DNA of 64,000 bases. Source: Lamellibrachia satsuma (Eukaryota; Annelida; Polychaeta; Sabellida; Siboglinidae). Below, piece after piece: positions 10,464 to 22,862 of this stretch. Where the stretch lies: the NCBI GenBank assembly GCA_033239005.1, contig BSQZ01000021.1:9251016-9315015 (forward strand). The letters are read 5' to 3'. The notes beneath the pieces were generated by a model. The model did no database searches, was not told where the DNA came from, and saw nothing but the letters and a program-made list of their open reading frames with translations. Position numbers and translations under genes: made by a program. Each line of letters opens with the position of its first letter. Positions within the stretch are counted from its first letter, which is position 1.

Positions 10464-12529
10464 CCCGACGACTGCCCACTAACAGTACCACAATGACTGC
10501 CCACTAACAATACCACAATGACTGCCCACTAACAGTACCACAATGACTGCCCACTAACAGCACCACAATGACTGCCCACTAACAGCACCACAATGACTGC
10601 CCACTAACAGCACCACAATGACTGCCCACTAACAGCACCACAATGACTGCCCACTAACATCACCACAATGACTGCCCACTAACAGCACCACAATGACTGC
10701 CCACTAACAGCACCACAATGACTGCCCACTAACAGCACCACAATAACTGCCCACTAACAGCACCACAATGACTGCCCACTAACAGCACAACAATGGTATT
10801 GGTTAGCGCAATTCGAACTAACAGCACCACAATGACTGCCCACTAACAGAACCACAATGACTGCCCACTAACAGCACCACAACGGTATTGGTTAGCGCAG
10901 TTCGAACTAACAGCACCACAATGACTGCCCACTAACAGCACCACAATGACTGCCCACTAACAGCACCACAATAACTGCCCACTAACAGCACCACAATGAC
11001 TGCCCACTAACAGCACAACAATGGTATTGGTTAGCGCAGTTCGAACTAACAGCACCACAATAACTGCCCACTAACAGCACCACAATGACTGCCCACTAAC
11101 AGCACCACAATAACTGCCCACTAACAGCACCACAATGACTGCCCACTAACAGCACCACAGTGGTATTGGTTAGCGCAGTTCGAACTAACAGCACCACAAT
11201 GACTGCCCACTAACAGCACCACAATGACTGCCCAATAACAGCACCACAACGGTATTGGTTAGCGCAGTTCGAACTAACAGCGCCACAATGGTATTGGTTA
11301 GCGCAGTTCGAACTAACAGCACCACAATGACTGCCCACTAACAGCACCACAATGGTATTGGTTAGCTCAGTTCGAACTAACAGCACCACAATGACTGCCC
11401 ACTAACAGCACCACAATGACTGCCCACTAACAGCACCACAATGGTATTGGTTAGCGCAGTTCGAACTAACAGCACCACAATGACTGCCCACTAACAGCAC
11501 CACAATGACTGCCCACTAACAGCACCACAATGACTGTCCACTAACATCACCACAATGACTGCCCACTAACATCACCACAATGGTGTTGGTTAGCGCATTT
11601 CGAACTAACAGCACCACAATGACTGCCCACTAACAGCACCACAATGGTATTGGTTAGCGCAGTTCGAACTAACAACACCACAATGACTGCCCACTAACAG
11701 CACCACAATGGTATTGGTTAGCGCAGTTCGAACTAAGAGCACCACAATGACTGCCCACTAACAGCACCACAATGGTATTGGTTAGTGCAGTTCGAACTAA
11801 CAGCACCACAATGACTGCCCACTAACAGCACCACAATGACTGCCCACTAACAGCACCACAACGGTATTGGTTAGCGCAGTTCGAACTAACAGCACCACAA
11901 TGACTGCCCACTAACAGCACCACAATGGTATTGGTTAGCGCAGTTCGAACTAACAGCACCACAATGACTGCCCACTAACAGCACCACAATGGTATTGGTT
12001 AGCGCAGTTCGAACTAACAGCACCACAATGACCGCCCACTAACAGCACCACAATGACTGCCCACTAACAGCACCACAATGACTGTCCACTAACAGCACCA
12101 CAATGACTGCCCACTAACAGCACCACAATGGTATTGGTTAGCGCAGTTCGAACTAACAACACCACAATGACTGCCCACTAACAGCACCACAATGGTATTG
12201 GTTAGCGCAGTTCGAACTAACAACACCACAATGACTGCCCACTAACAGCACCACAATGGTATTGGTTAGCGCAGTTCGAACTAACAGCACCACAATGACT
12301 GCCCACTAACAGCACCACAATGGTATTAGTTAGCGCAGTTCGAACTAACAGCACCACAATGACTGCCCACTAACAGCACCACAATGACTGCCCACTAACA
12401 GCACCACAATGACTGCCCACTAACAGCACCACAATGGTATTGGTTAGCGCAATTCGAACTAACAGCACCACAATTACAGCCCACTAACAGCACCACAACG
12501 GTATTGGTTAGCTCAGTTTTACGCAGACC
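10464..12529. repeat. Two-module minisatellite: 25-bp A units and 39-bp B units
   Basis: Module A is CACCACAATG + ACTGCCCACTAACAG (25 bp). Module B shares both ends but has a 29-bp middle: CACCACAATG + GTATTGGTTAGCGCAGTTCG + AACTAACAG (39 bp). By hand parsing there are about 50 A units and 21 B units; the first A and last B are partial. The numbers of A units before successive B units are 13,2,4,4,2,0,1,2,4,1,1,1,2,1,1,4,1,1,1,3,1. B contains the perfect 10-bp palindrome AGTTCGAACT. No open frame of note. Confidence 0.95.
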
Positions 12530-12860
12530 TGTCCCGAGAAACAGCTATTCTTTGTGAATGCAATTTTTTTTCTTGGTGGCAAAAATAACAATACTCTTCG
12601 GGTCGCTAAGTGTGGGTCTGCAAAGTGACATCTGCCGTGGCGAACGCAAATATTAAGTTAGCAATAAACGAATTTGAAAACACGCTGTGTGAAATGTCAG
12701 TGGAGACCGTTTCATCAGCGTCTGCCGCGGGACGTGTCTTTTCATAGCATCTGATCAATAGTCGCCGTTAACGCCAGTAATGATCTCGGAACCACTAATG
12801 TACTTGCATCGTGCATTCGTGCCGCGTCTAGCAACAGGCTGCAGCAACGTGCTGCTCTAA
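12530..12860. other. Region without a recognised gene
   Basis: Unique-looking sequence between the two-module array and the GAT-rich tract; nothing recognised. Confidence 0.3.
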
Positions 12861-13322
12861 TGGCGATGATGGCTACAATACGATGATGACAATAATAACG
12901 ATGATGGTGATTATGATGACGAGTGATGATGACGATGACGATAATGACTATAATGACTGTACTGACGATGATGATGATGACGACGACGATGATGATGATA
13001 ATAGTGATGATGATTATTATCATGATAATGACGCTGATGATGATGATGATGACTACGACGACGATGTTAACAATAATGACGATGATGATGGTGATGATTA
13101 TTATTATTATTATAATGACACTAATTATGATGATGACTACGACCACGACAACGATGATGACGATGATGACAATAGTAACGATGATGATAATGATGATGAT
13201 GATTATAATAATGATGATGATGATAATGATAATGACAACGATGACGATTATGATGATTATGACGACGACGACAACGACTGCTACGACAACGACGTCGATG
13301 ATGATGATAGTGCTGATGATTA
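12861..13322. repeat. GAT/GAC trinucleotide tract
   Basis: Imperfect GAY repeats with interspersed AAT, TAT and other triplets run for about 460 bp. One frame reads as poly-Asp/Asn, another as poly-Met/Thr, and the other strand as poly-Ile/Val or poly-His. Openness in several frames at once indicates low complexity, not a gene. Confidence 0.9.
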
Positions 13323-14796
13323 ACTAATTTAATATTAATAAAAAATACTGTCCAGTTTTGTAATGAAAATAATACGTCCCAGCGTTTACAGTCAGCCATT
13401 ACTCTGAAAGTCGGGCCTGTCGAAATATCGATTCGATTATTTCGGTAATATATTACATACGTATTGTTCAGTTTTTGTGTATAACTAAAATTGTATAAAG
13501 AGTAGTTATTTAATGAAGATAAATATCAATTATTTAGGAACAACTCGTTATTTTTATGCGTGAGAACATTGGCTGTAATCGAAAGCACCATCTAATTCAT
13601 GGAGCACTGGGGCATGTGCTGCACTTTTCTAACGTGTCCCTTTGAAGTGGCTACAACGTTTTTGTCGTGCTTGTTTGAGAAATAACGCCGCCGTAGGCTC
13701 GGCATTCCCAACATGCGTCATTTTGTAAAAAAAATCCTATTCATCCTTTACAAATCTACAAAGCCGAAATCTACATATCATTTCCCTAAATGTTGGATAT
13801 CATGTTTAACATATTTCTCTTTCTGTACTTCATTATTTGTGCAATGACGTGTTTACGATAAACAATGCTCACTCAATTACCCATAGACAGAACCTTAATC
13901 CACATCCGTGTCATGGGTGGATCCAGGGGTGTCTATCAGGTGTCCCGGCACTTGCTGCGTGGGCTAGATGCGTAATTATGGTAGCCACATCTGTTTTGGT
14001 TCATATCGGCTGCTGGGTTCAAACTGTGCTGTCTCCAACTACTGTCTCCAGACATCAAATGTCACGGTCTCACGGTAAGAGATATGACATCTTACGCATA
14101 TTTTCATAATCTTCAGCCAAAAAGTTATGAAAAATCAATGTTTATTGCGAAAATGAGACACACAATCTATTTTTGGTGTATCGCGAGCGAATTTCTCAGT
14201 TAATCTTACCGGTAATATTCGCCTTTTAACAATAACGTTTGAAACGCGGTCAGTGATTGGTCAACACCTGAGCATCAACCAATGAGATTTCATGTTAGAA
14301 AGCAGTGTAAGCACTTGCTGAAGATGACCTTTACTTTACTTTTGGAATAAAGCTATCTGAAAATGCTCTTGAAATTCACTGTGGTCCATCCATGGGTTTA
14401 GGGGTCTTCACGGCTTCCGGCCTCTGGACCCTGGCTGGGAATATTTATCACATCTAAGAACCTTCCAGATGTTGACAGCTATGAGACATCTCTATCCCTG
14501 ATTGCCATTTTCAGTTCTGCGGGATCCAATTCCACATTTTCCCATAGCCAGTCAATCAGTGTTAAAGCTGATCTGTCTTGACTTGTTTTTCCATGTGTTT
14601 GTTTTCTGTCACATCTCGGTTAGCCAACAACTGGTAGTGAAAACCGATTTTGTCACCATCGTCTGATCCTTATCGTTTAAAATAAACGCTATCGTCAAAA
14701 AGATAGCTTTGTGATGTCATTATAATCAAACAACAAACTGGAGGTTTTGACACATCAGATTTACAATTTGGCTTAAAGATGGCTTATCCACAACAA
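13323..14796. other. Region without a recognised gene
   Basis: No gene recognised. GTGGATCCAGGGG near 13916-13928 resembles the terminal text of several animal DNA transposons, but no matching second end was found. The section just before 14797 may belong to the degenerate 5' part of the following LINE. Confidence 0.3.
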
Positions 14797-16098
14797 TGTG
14801 TACTTTTATGGTAAACGAAACCATTTATATTATGTCAATAATGGTAGCACTGTACATATTTTATTACTTGATGCTTCTAAAGCATTCGGTAGAACAAATT
14901 AGTGTATGGTGTTTAAAACATTAATTGAAAAGGGTATGTGCCCATTATCTGTAAGACTTTTACTTCACATGTACACACACCAGAAACTACAAGTTCGATA
15001 GAATGACGTAATGTCAAACCAATTCAGTGTGAAGAATGGGGTTCGCCAAGGAGGTGTTATGTCTCCGCTTCTATTTGGAGTGTACATGGATGGGATGTTG
15101 GATGGATTAAAAGACTTTGGTACTGGCTGTTATATTGGGCAACATTTCTGCGTAGCTGCAGGATATGCAGATGACATTGTACTGTGTCCTACTAGTTCTG
15201 GGTTGCGAACAATTATTGAGGTGTGTGAAAACTGCCAAACTACATGATGTCCTGTGTAATGGGTAAACAATTAAACTATTGGTGTACAACAAAAAGGATG
15301 CTGACCCGCATTGTGAAATAAATGGTACAGATGTTTCTGTGAGAAAACTATACATCTCGGAAATGTACTTAGCACAACCGATAAGTATGAAATGGTGTTT
15401 GGTGGTATCAAGAAATTTCACTGTAGTGTAAACAGATTTATGCCTGAGTTTGGTTCACTTCAAACTGTCATCAAAAACAAATTGTTTCATCAGTATTGCT
15501 GTGCATTGTACGTATCTCAAATATGGCCACTGTGGCATGACAGTATTAACAAGATGTGCATACAGTGGCGTAATGATTTGCACAAGGTATGGAAGCTACC
15601 ATATGATTAGCATAGATATTTAATACCATTATTTGTTGAATGTATACCTTTAGGTGTTGCTTTGGTCTACAGGTTTATACAGTTTTACAGAACAGTAGCC
15701 TTGTCAGACAACATGTTTGTTAATTATATATCAAATACAATGACATTTACTTATAGGTCCACTATGGGCCAGAATGTAAGACACGTTATGTCCTAATATA
15801 GCATGACCCACCACGAACTGTTGTATATGCCTGTGAGTGCTATTAAGCATTCATATAAAGAAATGTGGAATATCAATGTAAATGCTACATATTACGACTA
15901 TGCAAATATGATTTGTGAATTTGTGGAAATTAGAGATTGTAACAATGACGCTGTCTTAAATAAGGAAGAATGTAATGTTGTGATTTCATATCTCAGCACA
16001 ATATAATCCGTTTTCTAGCTGCTACTTCTAACTTATAGTTTGTTTAATATGTACATGTTTGTTGATCTTGAGTCCGAATAAAGATGATAATAATAATT
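14797..16098 (+). mobile_element. Decayed non-LTR LINE (RT domain, Nimb/I-like)
   Basis: The reverse transcriptase can be followed with frameshifts and stops. Near 14850-14890 a motif A-like LLDASKAFGRTN appears. Near 15035-15085 motif B follows, VRQGGVMSPLLFGVYMD. Near 15160-15180 comes motif C, AGYADDIVLC, with the catalytic YADD intact. Thumb and C-terminal fragments follow (15392-15610 and 15803-16006, including LWHDSINKMCIQW). The element ends near 16075-16098 in a GATAATAATAATTAA tail, typical of short tandem LINE 3' ends. A stop just before the VRQGG frame and several shifts show that it is inactive. The clade is a guess from the GVRQGGVLSPLLF...CYIG pattern. Confidence 0.75.
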
Positions 16099-16144
16099 AA
16101 ATCAGTCGCATGCAACGTGTCAGTTTGTTCCTCTTCGCAACCGA

Positions 16145-17080
16145 GTTTGTGCGTAAGACTACTTAGTAACTTCACCCTAGTTGGTGCGTAAAGCCACTTA
16201 GTAACTTCACCCTAGTTGGTACATAAGACCACTTAGTAACTTCACCTTGGTTGGTACATAAGACCACTTAGTAACTTCGCCCTGGTTGGTACATAAGGCC
16301 ACTTAGTAACTTCACCCTGGTTGGTACATAAGCCAACTTAGTAACTTCACCCTGGTTGGTACATAAGGCCACTTAGTAACTTCACCTTGGTTGGTGCATG
16401 AGGCCACTTAGTAACTTCACCTTGGTTGGTACATAAGACCACTTAGTAACTTCGCCCTGGTTGGTACATAAGGCCACTTAGTAACTTCACCCTGGTTGGT
16501 ACATAAGGCCACTTAGTAACTTCACCCTGGTTGGTACATAAGGCCACTTAGTAACTTCACCCTGGTTGGTGCATGAGGCCACTTAGTAACTTCACCTTGG
16601 TTGGTACATAAGGCCACTTAGTAACTTCGCCTTGGTTGGTACATCAGGCCACTTAGTAACTTCACCTTGGTTGGTGCATGAGGCCACTTAGTAACTTCAC
16701 CCTGGTTGGTACATAAGGCCACTTAGTAACTTCACCTTGGTTGGTGCATGAGGCCACTTAGTAACTTCACCTTGGTTGGTACATAAGGCCACTTAGTAAC
16801 TTCGCCCTGGTTGGTACATCAGGCCACTTAGTAACTTCACCCTGGTTGGTGCATGAGGCCACTTAGTAACTTCACCCTAGTTGGTACATAAGGCCACTTA
16901 GTAACTTCGCCCAAGTTGGTGCATAAGGCCACTTAGTAACTTCACCCTGGTTGGTACATAAGGCCACTTAGTAACTTCACCCTGGTTGGTACATAAGGCC
17001 ACTTAGTAACTTCACCTTGGTTGGTACATAAGGCCACTAAGTAACTTCACCCTGGTTGGTACATAAGGCCACTTAGTAAC
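16145..17080. repeat. 35-bp minisatellite, about 27 copies, continuous with a LINE reading frame
   Basis: The unit reads GGTTGGTACATAAGGCC + ACTTAGTAACTTCACCCT, with variants GTGCATGAG, CCTTGG and TCGCC. Its right end runs without a break into the minus-strand RTE-like ORF2 end. On the minus strand the last unit supplies codons LLSGLMYQPG and the TGA stop (17047-17049) of that frame. Every other unit therefore carries a copy of the same codons and stop. Confidence 0.95.
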
Positions 17081-17725
17081 GTCCGCCATTTTGCACGGTC
17101 TCTAGCTGCGTTCTTTGCCATCTTCCAAGAACTCCCTCCCTGTTGGTTTCTCTCCACCTCAACAGTCCGTCTCCGGGTTGACGTTGACCTTCCTCTTTTC
17201 CCTTTACATCCAGGGCTCAGGTTGGTGTTATATGTTGTCATTCCCGTCTCTCCTGAGTGTGTGGTCGATCCATCTCCGTCGTCTGATCTTGATGTATTCT
17301 GATATTGGTGACATATAAGCGCCATTGTGTAGCTCATCGTTTGACATTTCATTGGGCAGTGTATCTTTAATATTCGTCGTAGCCATGTTCTTTGAGAAAC
17401 GTTCAGTTGTTTTTTCGTCTGTTCGCGTCATTCTCTACATTTCAGCTACATGCACTGGCACTGGCACTGGCACTGGCACTGGCACTGGCACTGGCACTGC
17501 TACAGCATTGCTCCTGGGGACGTACAGCTCTGTCTTGGTTTTAAACTTCGTGGATTTCCATAATTGTTTGAATGTTACGAATGCACCTCTTGCCAAAGAC
17601 AGCCTTCTCTTGATGTCATGCAGTGGGATGTTCATGTATAGGTAACATCGCTCCTCGGTATATGAAAGCATCAAAGTCTTCATTGTTATCTTCGTCTATC
17701 GTAACTGTGTTGCTATTTCTGTTGT
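17047..17725 (-). mobile_element. RTE-like LINE ORF2 3' end, frameshifted
   Basis: Read from 17725 down, successive minus-strand frames give pieces of an RTE-type RT C-terminus: [19 protein letters not shown], then LARGAFVTFKQLWKSTKFK with KTELYVPRSN, then IKIRRRRWIDHTLRRDG, then GKRGRSTSTRRRTVEVE and AARDRAKWRTLLSG. This order matches the 'F-TYLGS ... KARGAF--L-KIWKS ... YRSNV ... RRR-WIGH-LR ... GKR-RGRP--TWRR ... DR-KWR-LV' layout of RTE elements. At least three frameshifts are present. A CACTGG hexamer run has expanded after the YRSN motif (17453-17499). The final codons lie inside the 35-bp array. Confidence 0.75.
17453..17499. repeat. CACTGG hexanucleotide repeat inside the LINE frame
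   Basis: About eight perfect copies of CACTGG. On the minus strand it reads as alternating Val-Pro within the RT-derived frame, right after LYVPRSNAVA. It is an expansion that arose within the transposon sequence. Confidence 0.9.
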
Positions 17726-17744
17726 TTGTGTTGTTACATATATT

Positions 17745-18400
<656 letters not shown>

Positions 18401-19437
18401 CACCTATATATTAAGTTTTAAAATATATTAAGTAAACATTTAATACCCCACCGACCCCGTCTGAAATAATTAATTCAACCGGAGTCGGTGACTATTAATA
18501 CAAAATTGCCGCTGTCATGTGAGCCAGCGTATTTAAGTAATAATGTCTTCGGTCATTTCACTAGGTGTCTATCTCATATGTTTGTGAGGCGTTCATGCCC
18601 TGAGATATGTCCTGCAGTAATTACTACACTGGTCCCCTGGAGATCATTGTTAAAAGCTCTCCGCGATGCTACTCGGTGTTGTGTCAGCTGTGACCACGCA
18701 GGGCGAGGCGGAGTGAACGCACTAATGACATTGTTGATGGCAACAAAAGACGAGGCTTCTCACACAATAAGTAGCAGGTGTTGGTCAATCTGTTCTACGC
18801 AACAACCTGTATTCACAGTTTCACAATTTGAAGAATTCCACCAATTCAACATCTGAGATGTTGCACGCACGCACGCACATACGATCTAACTTGCTCTCCT
18901 ATCAGTCAAAGCAGAAATAACGCAAGTATAGAGAGTTTAGTTAAACATCCAGGAAAACTGGGTTTTTTCCAAGTCTGCACGACACGTTGCAAAACTGCCA
19001 TGTCGCATTTAATACCGTTTGATGATGTTGAAGGTGTGTCCTATCGGAACTGCTGTTGTTGTTGTAATACTATAATCAATCTAGGGAGAGTCAGCTTGCG
19101 TTCACTCTTCGAACGTCCGGTATGCTAATTTGAACGAGTCATTACATGCACACATAGTGATAGGTGTGAGATTCCAATCAAGTACGGTAGATGGGGCGAA
19201 CGGAGACCATACAGCGTTGGACCTCAACACATTTCTCACGGTGCGCGACTCGTCCATCCTATCTATACACGTGTCCGAACCAGTTCCGACAGCGGCGCAT
19301 CACCAACTTCGTCGCGATGTTCGCACTCAGATCGTCGCGTAGCTCTGTAGCCGCTCGTCTGTCTAGCTGTCGGGCCGTACAGCGTGGTCGGTAGCCACGG
19401 AGTTCACATATACACGGCGTGTCTGTTTGCTGTGTTT
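18401..19437. other. Region without a recognised gene
   Basis: Mostly unique-looking sequence. The 122-codon frame at 18488-18856 has several cysteines but no recognised domain, and no splice or homology support can be seen. A short CACG run lies near 18863-18877. Confidence 0.35.
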
Positions 19438-20240
19438 AGATTAACAATGATGGTGATAAACAACATTTACAAAACGATCTAGACAAATTAGTTAAATGGT
19501 CTGAAAAATGGCAGATGTTATTAATTTTTTGGAAATGTAAATGCCTACACACAGGACACGGGAACTTTGATGTAACCTATACAATGGGAGATACGGTTCT
19601 GGGTGCTATTCTAAAAGAAAAGGACTAATTGTGACAATACGTGTTGATATGTAAGTTTCAGAGAAGTGTGGTATTGCAGCTTCAAAGGATAATCAAATTC
19701 TTGGGTTGATTAGGAGAATATAGTATACAGCTGTACAAGGAAAATAGGATGATTATATTTCTGCGTAAAGCAATAGTGGAGACCATATGGTACGAAGTAT
19801 ATAGAGACACATAGATACATATAGATACATATAGATACATATAGATACGCTTGAACGAATACAGAGGAAAGTAACTAACATGATTCCAGAACTTAGAGAT
19901 TGAATGGGTATAAAAATATTGATAGAAATATGTTTTTCTCACTCAAGAAAGATAATAAACACGAGGTAACATTAGTAAAGAATCAATGTAGATTGGAAAT
20001 CAGGAAGTACTCGTTCTCACAAAGGACAATAAACGAATGGGACAAATTATCTACAGACTGTGTAACTGCTAGCAGCGTGAATATGTTTAAAAACAAAAGT
20101 GACACATATATCAGGAGGGTGGGTTACACATATATGAAAGATGTTGGACTCCAATGTTGATAAGCCAATGGCTTCCTTGACCATTTGCCATCTGGACCTT
20201 TGCCTTGGATGGCAATCTTGTTAAATATTGTTAAATTCTA
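19438..20240 (+). mobile_element. LINE fragment, same family as 3226-3775
   Basis: RT C-terminal codons can be followed through shifts: NNDGDKQHLQNDLDKLVKW, SEKWQM, then LERIQRKVTNMIPELRD-like text near 19850-19900, and an 86-codon open end at 19900-20160 (NIDRNMFFSLKKDN, FSQRTINEWDKLSTDCV). The 3' UTR near 20160-20240 (CCAATGGCTTCCTTG, GGCAATCTTGTTAAATA) matches the nested copy at 3226. The tail repeats TTGTTAAAT. Compared with the 48690 copy, the stretch encoding the RPxLKYCIQAW region is missing or replaced, and a TAGATACATA repeat has expanded at 19811-19849. Confidence 0.8.
19811..19849. repeat. 10-bp repeat born inside a LINE copy
   Basis: About four copies of ATAGATACAT. The paralogous copy near 48850 has a single TAGATACGCTGGAAC at the same place, so the repeat grew from LINE sequence. 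Confidence 0.75.
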
Positions 20241-20695
20241 ACTTTATGCTTACCATGTTGTGGTAGTTTTCAATAGCGTTTGATTAGTTCATTATTATAA
20301 CTGCCAGTATATATTTCTTAAGATGACATATATATATATAATTGTTCTCAGAATTATGATCCATACCGTTTCAACTAAGTTTATAGTATTTTGAAACTCA
20401 TGACGTCATAAAAAATGACGTTTTAAATTCCATACCTTTTCTCAAGTGAAACAGACAATCTCCAAACACTAGAAATGTTTATAGGAAAACAGTTCAAGCA
20501 AACAATTTCTCGTGACTTTAAATGCTCCTACGATTAAATTCCTCGATATTATAACAAGAAAAGCTTATCATTATGTCAAATGGTCTTAATGGTAATGCAA
20601 ATGCTGTTAGCGTTGATTCCGTCAACGATCACGACATTGCTGGTAACAGTCTGTATGAGTAAACGACATGTTCTCGACCAAACCGATTCATTTAA
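20241..20695. other. AT-rich region without a gene
   Basis: Nothing recognised apart from a short TA run near 20327-20340. Confidence 0.3.
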
Positions 20696-20742
<47 letters not shown>

Positions 20743-20838
20743 GGCACGCACGCACGACCCCCCACACACACCCCACCCCCACACACACACTCACGCATGC
20801 ACGCACGCACACACACACACGCACACACACGCACATGC
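20696..20838. repeat. CACG and CA microsatellite
   Basis: A CACG tetranucleotide run (20697-20755), then C-rich and CA-rich text. Peptides such as repeated THAR are low-complexity artefacts. Confidence 0.9.
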
Positions 20839-20989
20839 ACCCGCACATAAATCCATAAAACAAATTTTACACAAAATATCCATATTCACCAATAAAAACA
20901 GCTGTTGTAATTTTTTCACAATTTTAATAACAGGTACAATCAAGCATATTTGTATCAATGCTCGCGCAGTAAATGTAGCTTGGCCGAAT

Positions 20990-21096
20990 GCTTCCCAGAT
21001 AAGTCGAAATGGCGTTGGAATGAACAGATGTGCCAGGTGGTGAAGTGTAAAGCGCTTTGAACAGTCCCGAGGACTGGACACTGCGCTATATAAGAA
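20990..21096 (+). mobile_element. SINE 3' part, copy 2
   Basis: The text AAGTCGAAATGGCGTTGGAA, then TGGTGAAGTGTAAAGCGCTT, a CCCGAGGACTGGACACTG block and TGCGCTATATAAGAA matches the 3' part of the SINE at 52263-53004, including GTGAAGTGTA, GACTGGA and the final CGNTATATAAGAA. The 5' tRNA-like head was not found in this copy. Confidence 0.65.
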
Positions 21097-21307
21097 GGTA
21101 AGAACGTTAGAACGTACCTCACAACACACAAGGAATGTAACTGGTGGACTAAACAGACCGAAGAACTAAGACTAACGTTTTGACGAGCCACGTATAAGCG
21201 AAATAACGACAGCTGCAAAACGAAATAATTAGGAACTCGGTGGATACTTGGAAAGAACTGACGATGGAACATGGAAACGGTTCAAACGTAGGCCAACCAC
21301 CATACGT

Positions 21308-21412
21308 GGTGAGAACAGCGTGAGGACTGCGTGAGGACGGCGTGATGACGGCGTGAGGACAGCGTGCGGACAGCGTGAGGACGGCGTGAGGACAACGTGA
21401 GGACAGCGTACA
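21308..21412. repeat. 10-bp repeat GCGTGAGGAC
   Basis: About ten imperfect copies of GCGTGAGGAC or GCGTGAGGACG. It gives a meaningless Ser/Arg/Pro-rich open frame on the minus strand. Confidence 0.85.
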
Positions 21413-21588
21413 GCGTGGCAAGTACAAAGGCGGTTGAGTCGTTATGTCAGAAGGGTCACTAACACACATTGTCATTGAGAAAGGACGCGTCGCAGCACCG
21501 AGTAGTAAATGAACGACGAAGACGAAAGATAAAACGCTTAATCGTTAGGAATCGCTATGATATTGTTATATGTCACGACATTGAAGAA

Positions 21589-21990
21589 CATTTAGCAAGA
21601 TTGCCATACAATACAAAACACCCCGACGGCCAGTGGGCCAGGGAACCACTGGCTTAGCGAGAGTCCAGTCTTCATCTACGTGTCACCCACCGTCCTGAGA
21701 CATTTGCCAATTTTTTTTAAAACATATTCACGCTGCTAGCATTTAAACATTCTGTCGATAATTTGTTCCATTCATTTATTATCCTATGTGAAAATGAGTA
21801 CTTTCTTATATCTGTTCCTTCACTAACGTTACTTCGTGTCCTCTAGTTCTTCTATCTTTTGTAAGTGAGAAAAGCTATTTCAATCAACATTTTCATACCC
21901 ATTCATTATAATAAAAAACTTACATTTGATCTTTTAACCTCCTTGTCTCTAGGGTTGTTAAACCACATTCCTTTAGGTGCCTGACTAAGT
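21589..21990 (-). mobile_element. LINE fragment, same family as 3226-3775
   Basis: On the plus strand CATTTAGCAAGATTG at its left edge, CCACTGGCTTAGCGAGAG, ACATATTCACGCTGCTAGCA, TTTGTTCCATTCATTTAT and TGTCTCTAGGGTTGTTAAAC parallel the copy at 3226-3640 in the same order. Hence it is a minus-strand 3' UTR plus the last codons of ORF2. It is truncated near 21990. Confidence 0.75.
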
Positions 21991-22639
21991 ATTTCTCCCG
22001 TGCAGTGGCGTATTCAGAAGCGTATGTGGAAAAAAACATTTAACCAAAAGGTTATTTTGATCGTTTCTTGAAAGAAAAATTAGACGTTTACATAAAAATT
22101 TCGTTTAACTATGTGAGTTGGCCTCCGGTCGCCTAAGAGTCGTACGTCGCGGGTACGTTGGAGGGTTGGATCGCCGCAGACCGGCCCGATTAAAGATGCG
22201 CCATGAGTAATTGTTGAAGCCGGAAATTACTTATCAAGGTAGAAATCTAGACTTGTACCCAGCTGCTATACGTGTATTTTCTGCCAGAAGCAACGATGCA
22301 ACACACAATACCGTGGCGGAACGTAACATACTCTCGGACAGCTCTTACCTGAAAATTTACATTGTCTGCCTCGCTATATTTGAGAACTTTTCCTCGCATT
22401 TTGATGTAAAACGTTGCCAAAATGGCAATAATAAAACACCGGATGTTAATCTGTACAAAACCGCTTCATCCTCTGCTTCCGTTTGCAAATTTCCTGACAA
22501 GTGCAATAACATGTGGCAGTTTCATAATGTTTTTATCTGTCTTTCTTGTGGGGCATGGCCACTTTTCCGTTACATTTCTGGTGATGCTGAGCATTGATTC
22601 TAGTCGATACCTGTGCGGGTCGTACTGATTTTCTTTTTT
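21991..22639. other. Region without a recognised gene
   Basis: The 128-codon frame at 22211-22597 has no recognisable domain. A GC-richer stretch near 22110-22200 was checked for a tRNA; no cloverleaf could be made. Confidence 0.3.
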
Positions 22640-22862
22640 GTGGCAGGGGATGGAATAACGTGGGCTACCTTCCGTTGCTTGGGCATAATTGCCTTGTTAA
22701 AGCATAGCTGGAATAATTTGTTCAGCGGTTTGGCTACATCTGTAACAGCTTGTTTCTGTGCACGGGGATGGAATAACATGGGCTACCTTCCATTGCATTG
22801 TTAAGGCATAGCTGGAATACTTTGTTCAGCGGTTTGGCTAGCTCTGGAACAGCTTGTTTCGT
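22640..22862. repeat. Direct duplication, two units of about 116 bp
   Basis: GGGGATGGAATAAC starts both copies (22647 and 22763). Both contain GGGCTACCTTCC, CATAGCTGGAATA and TTTGTTCAGCGGTTTGGCTA. The second copy lacks a short stretch (TGGGCATAATTGCC). Confidence 0.9.

Noticed and set aside
10464..12529. CRISPR array
   Set aside because: Repeats are separated by no unique spacers; the alternate module is itself repeated, and the context is an animal genome.
12883..13323. Aspartate-rich acidic protein, as in biomineralisation
   Set aside because: GAT/GAC triplets are equally open as poly-Met/Thr and, on the other strand, poly-Ile or His; no signal peptide or unique flanking domain.
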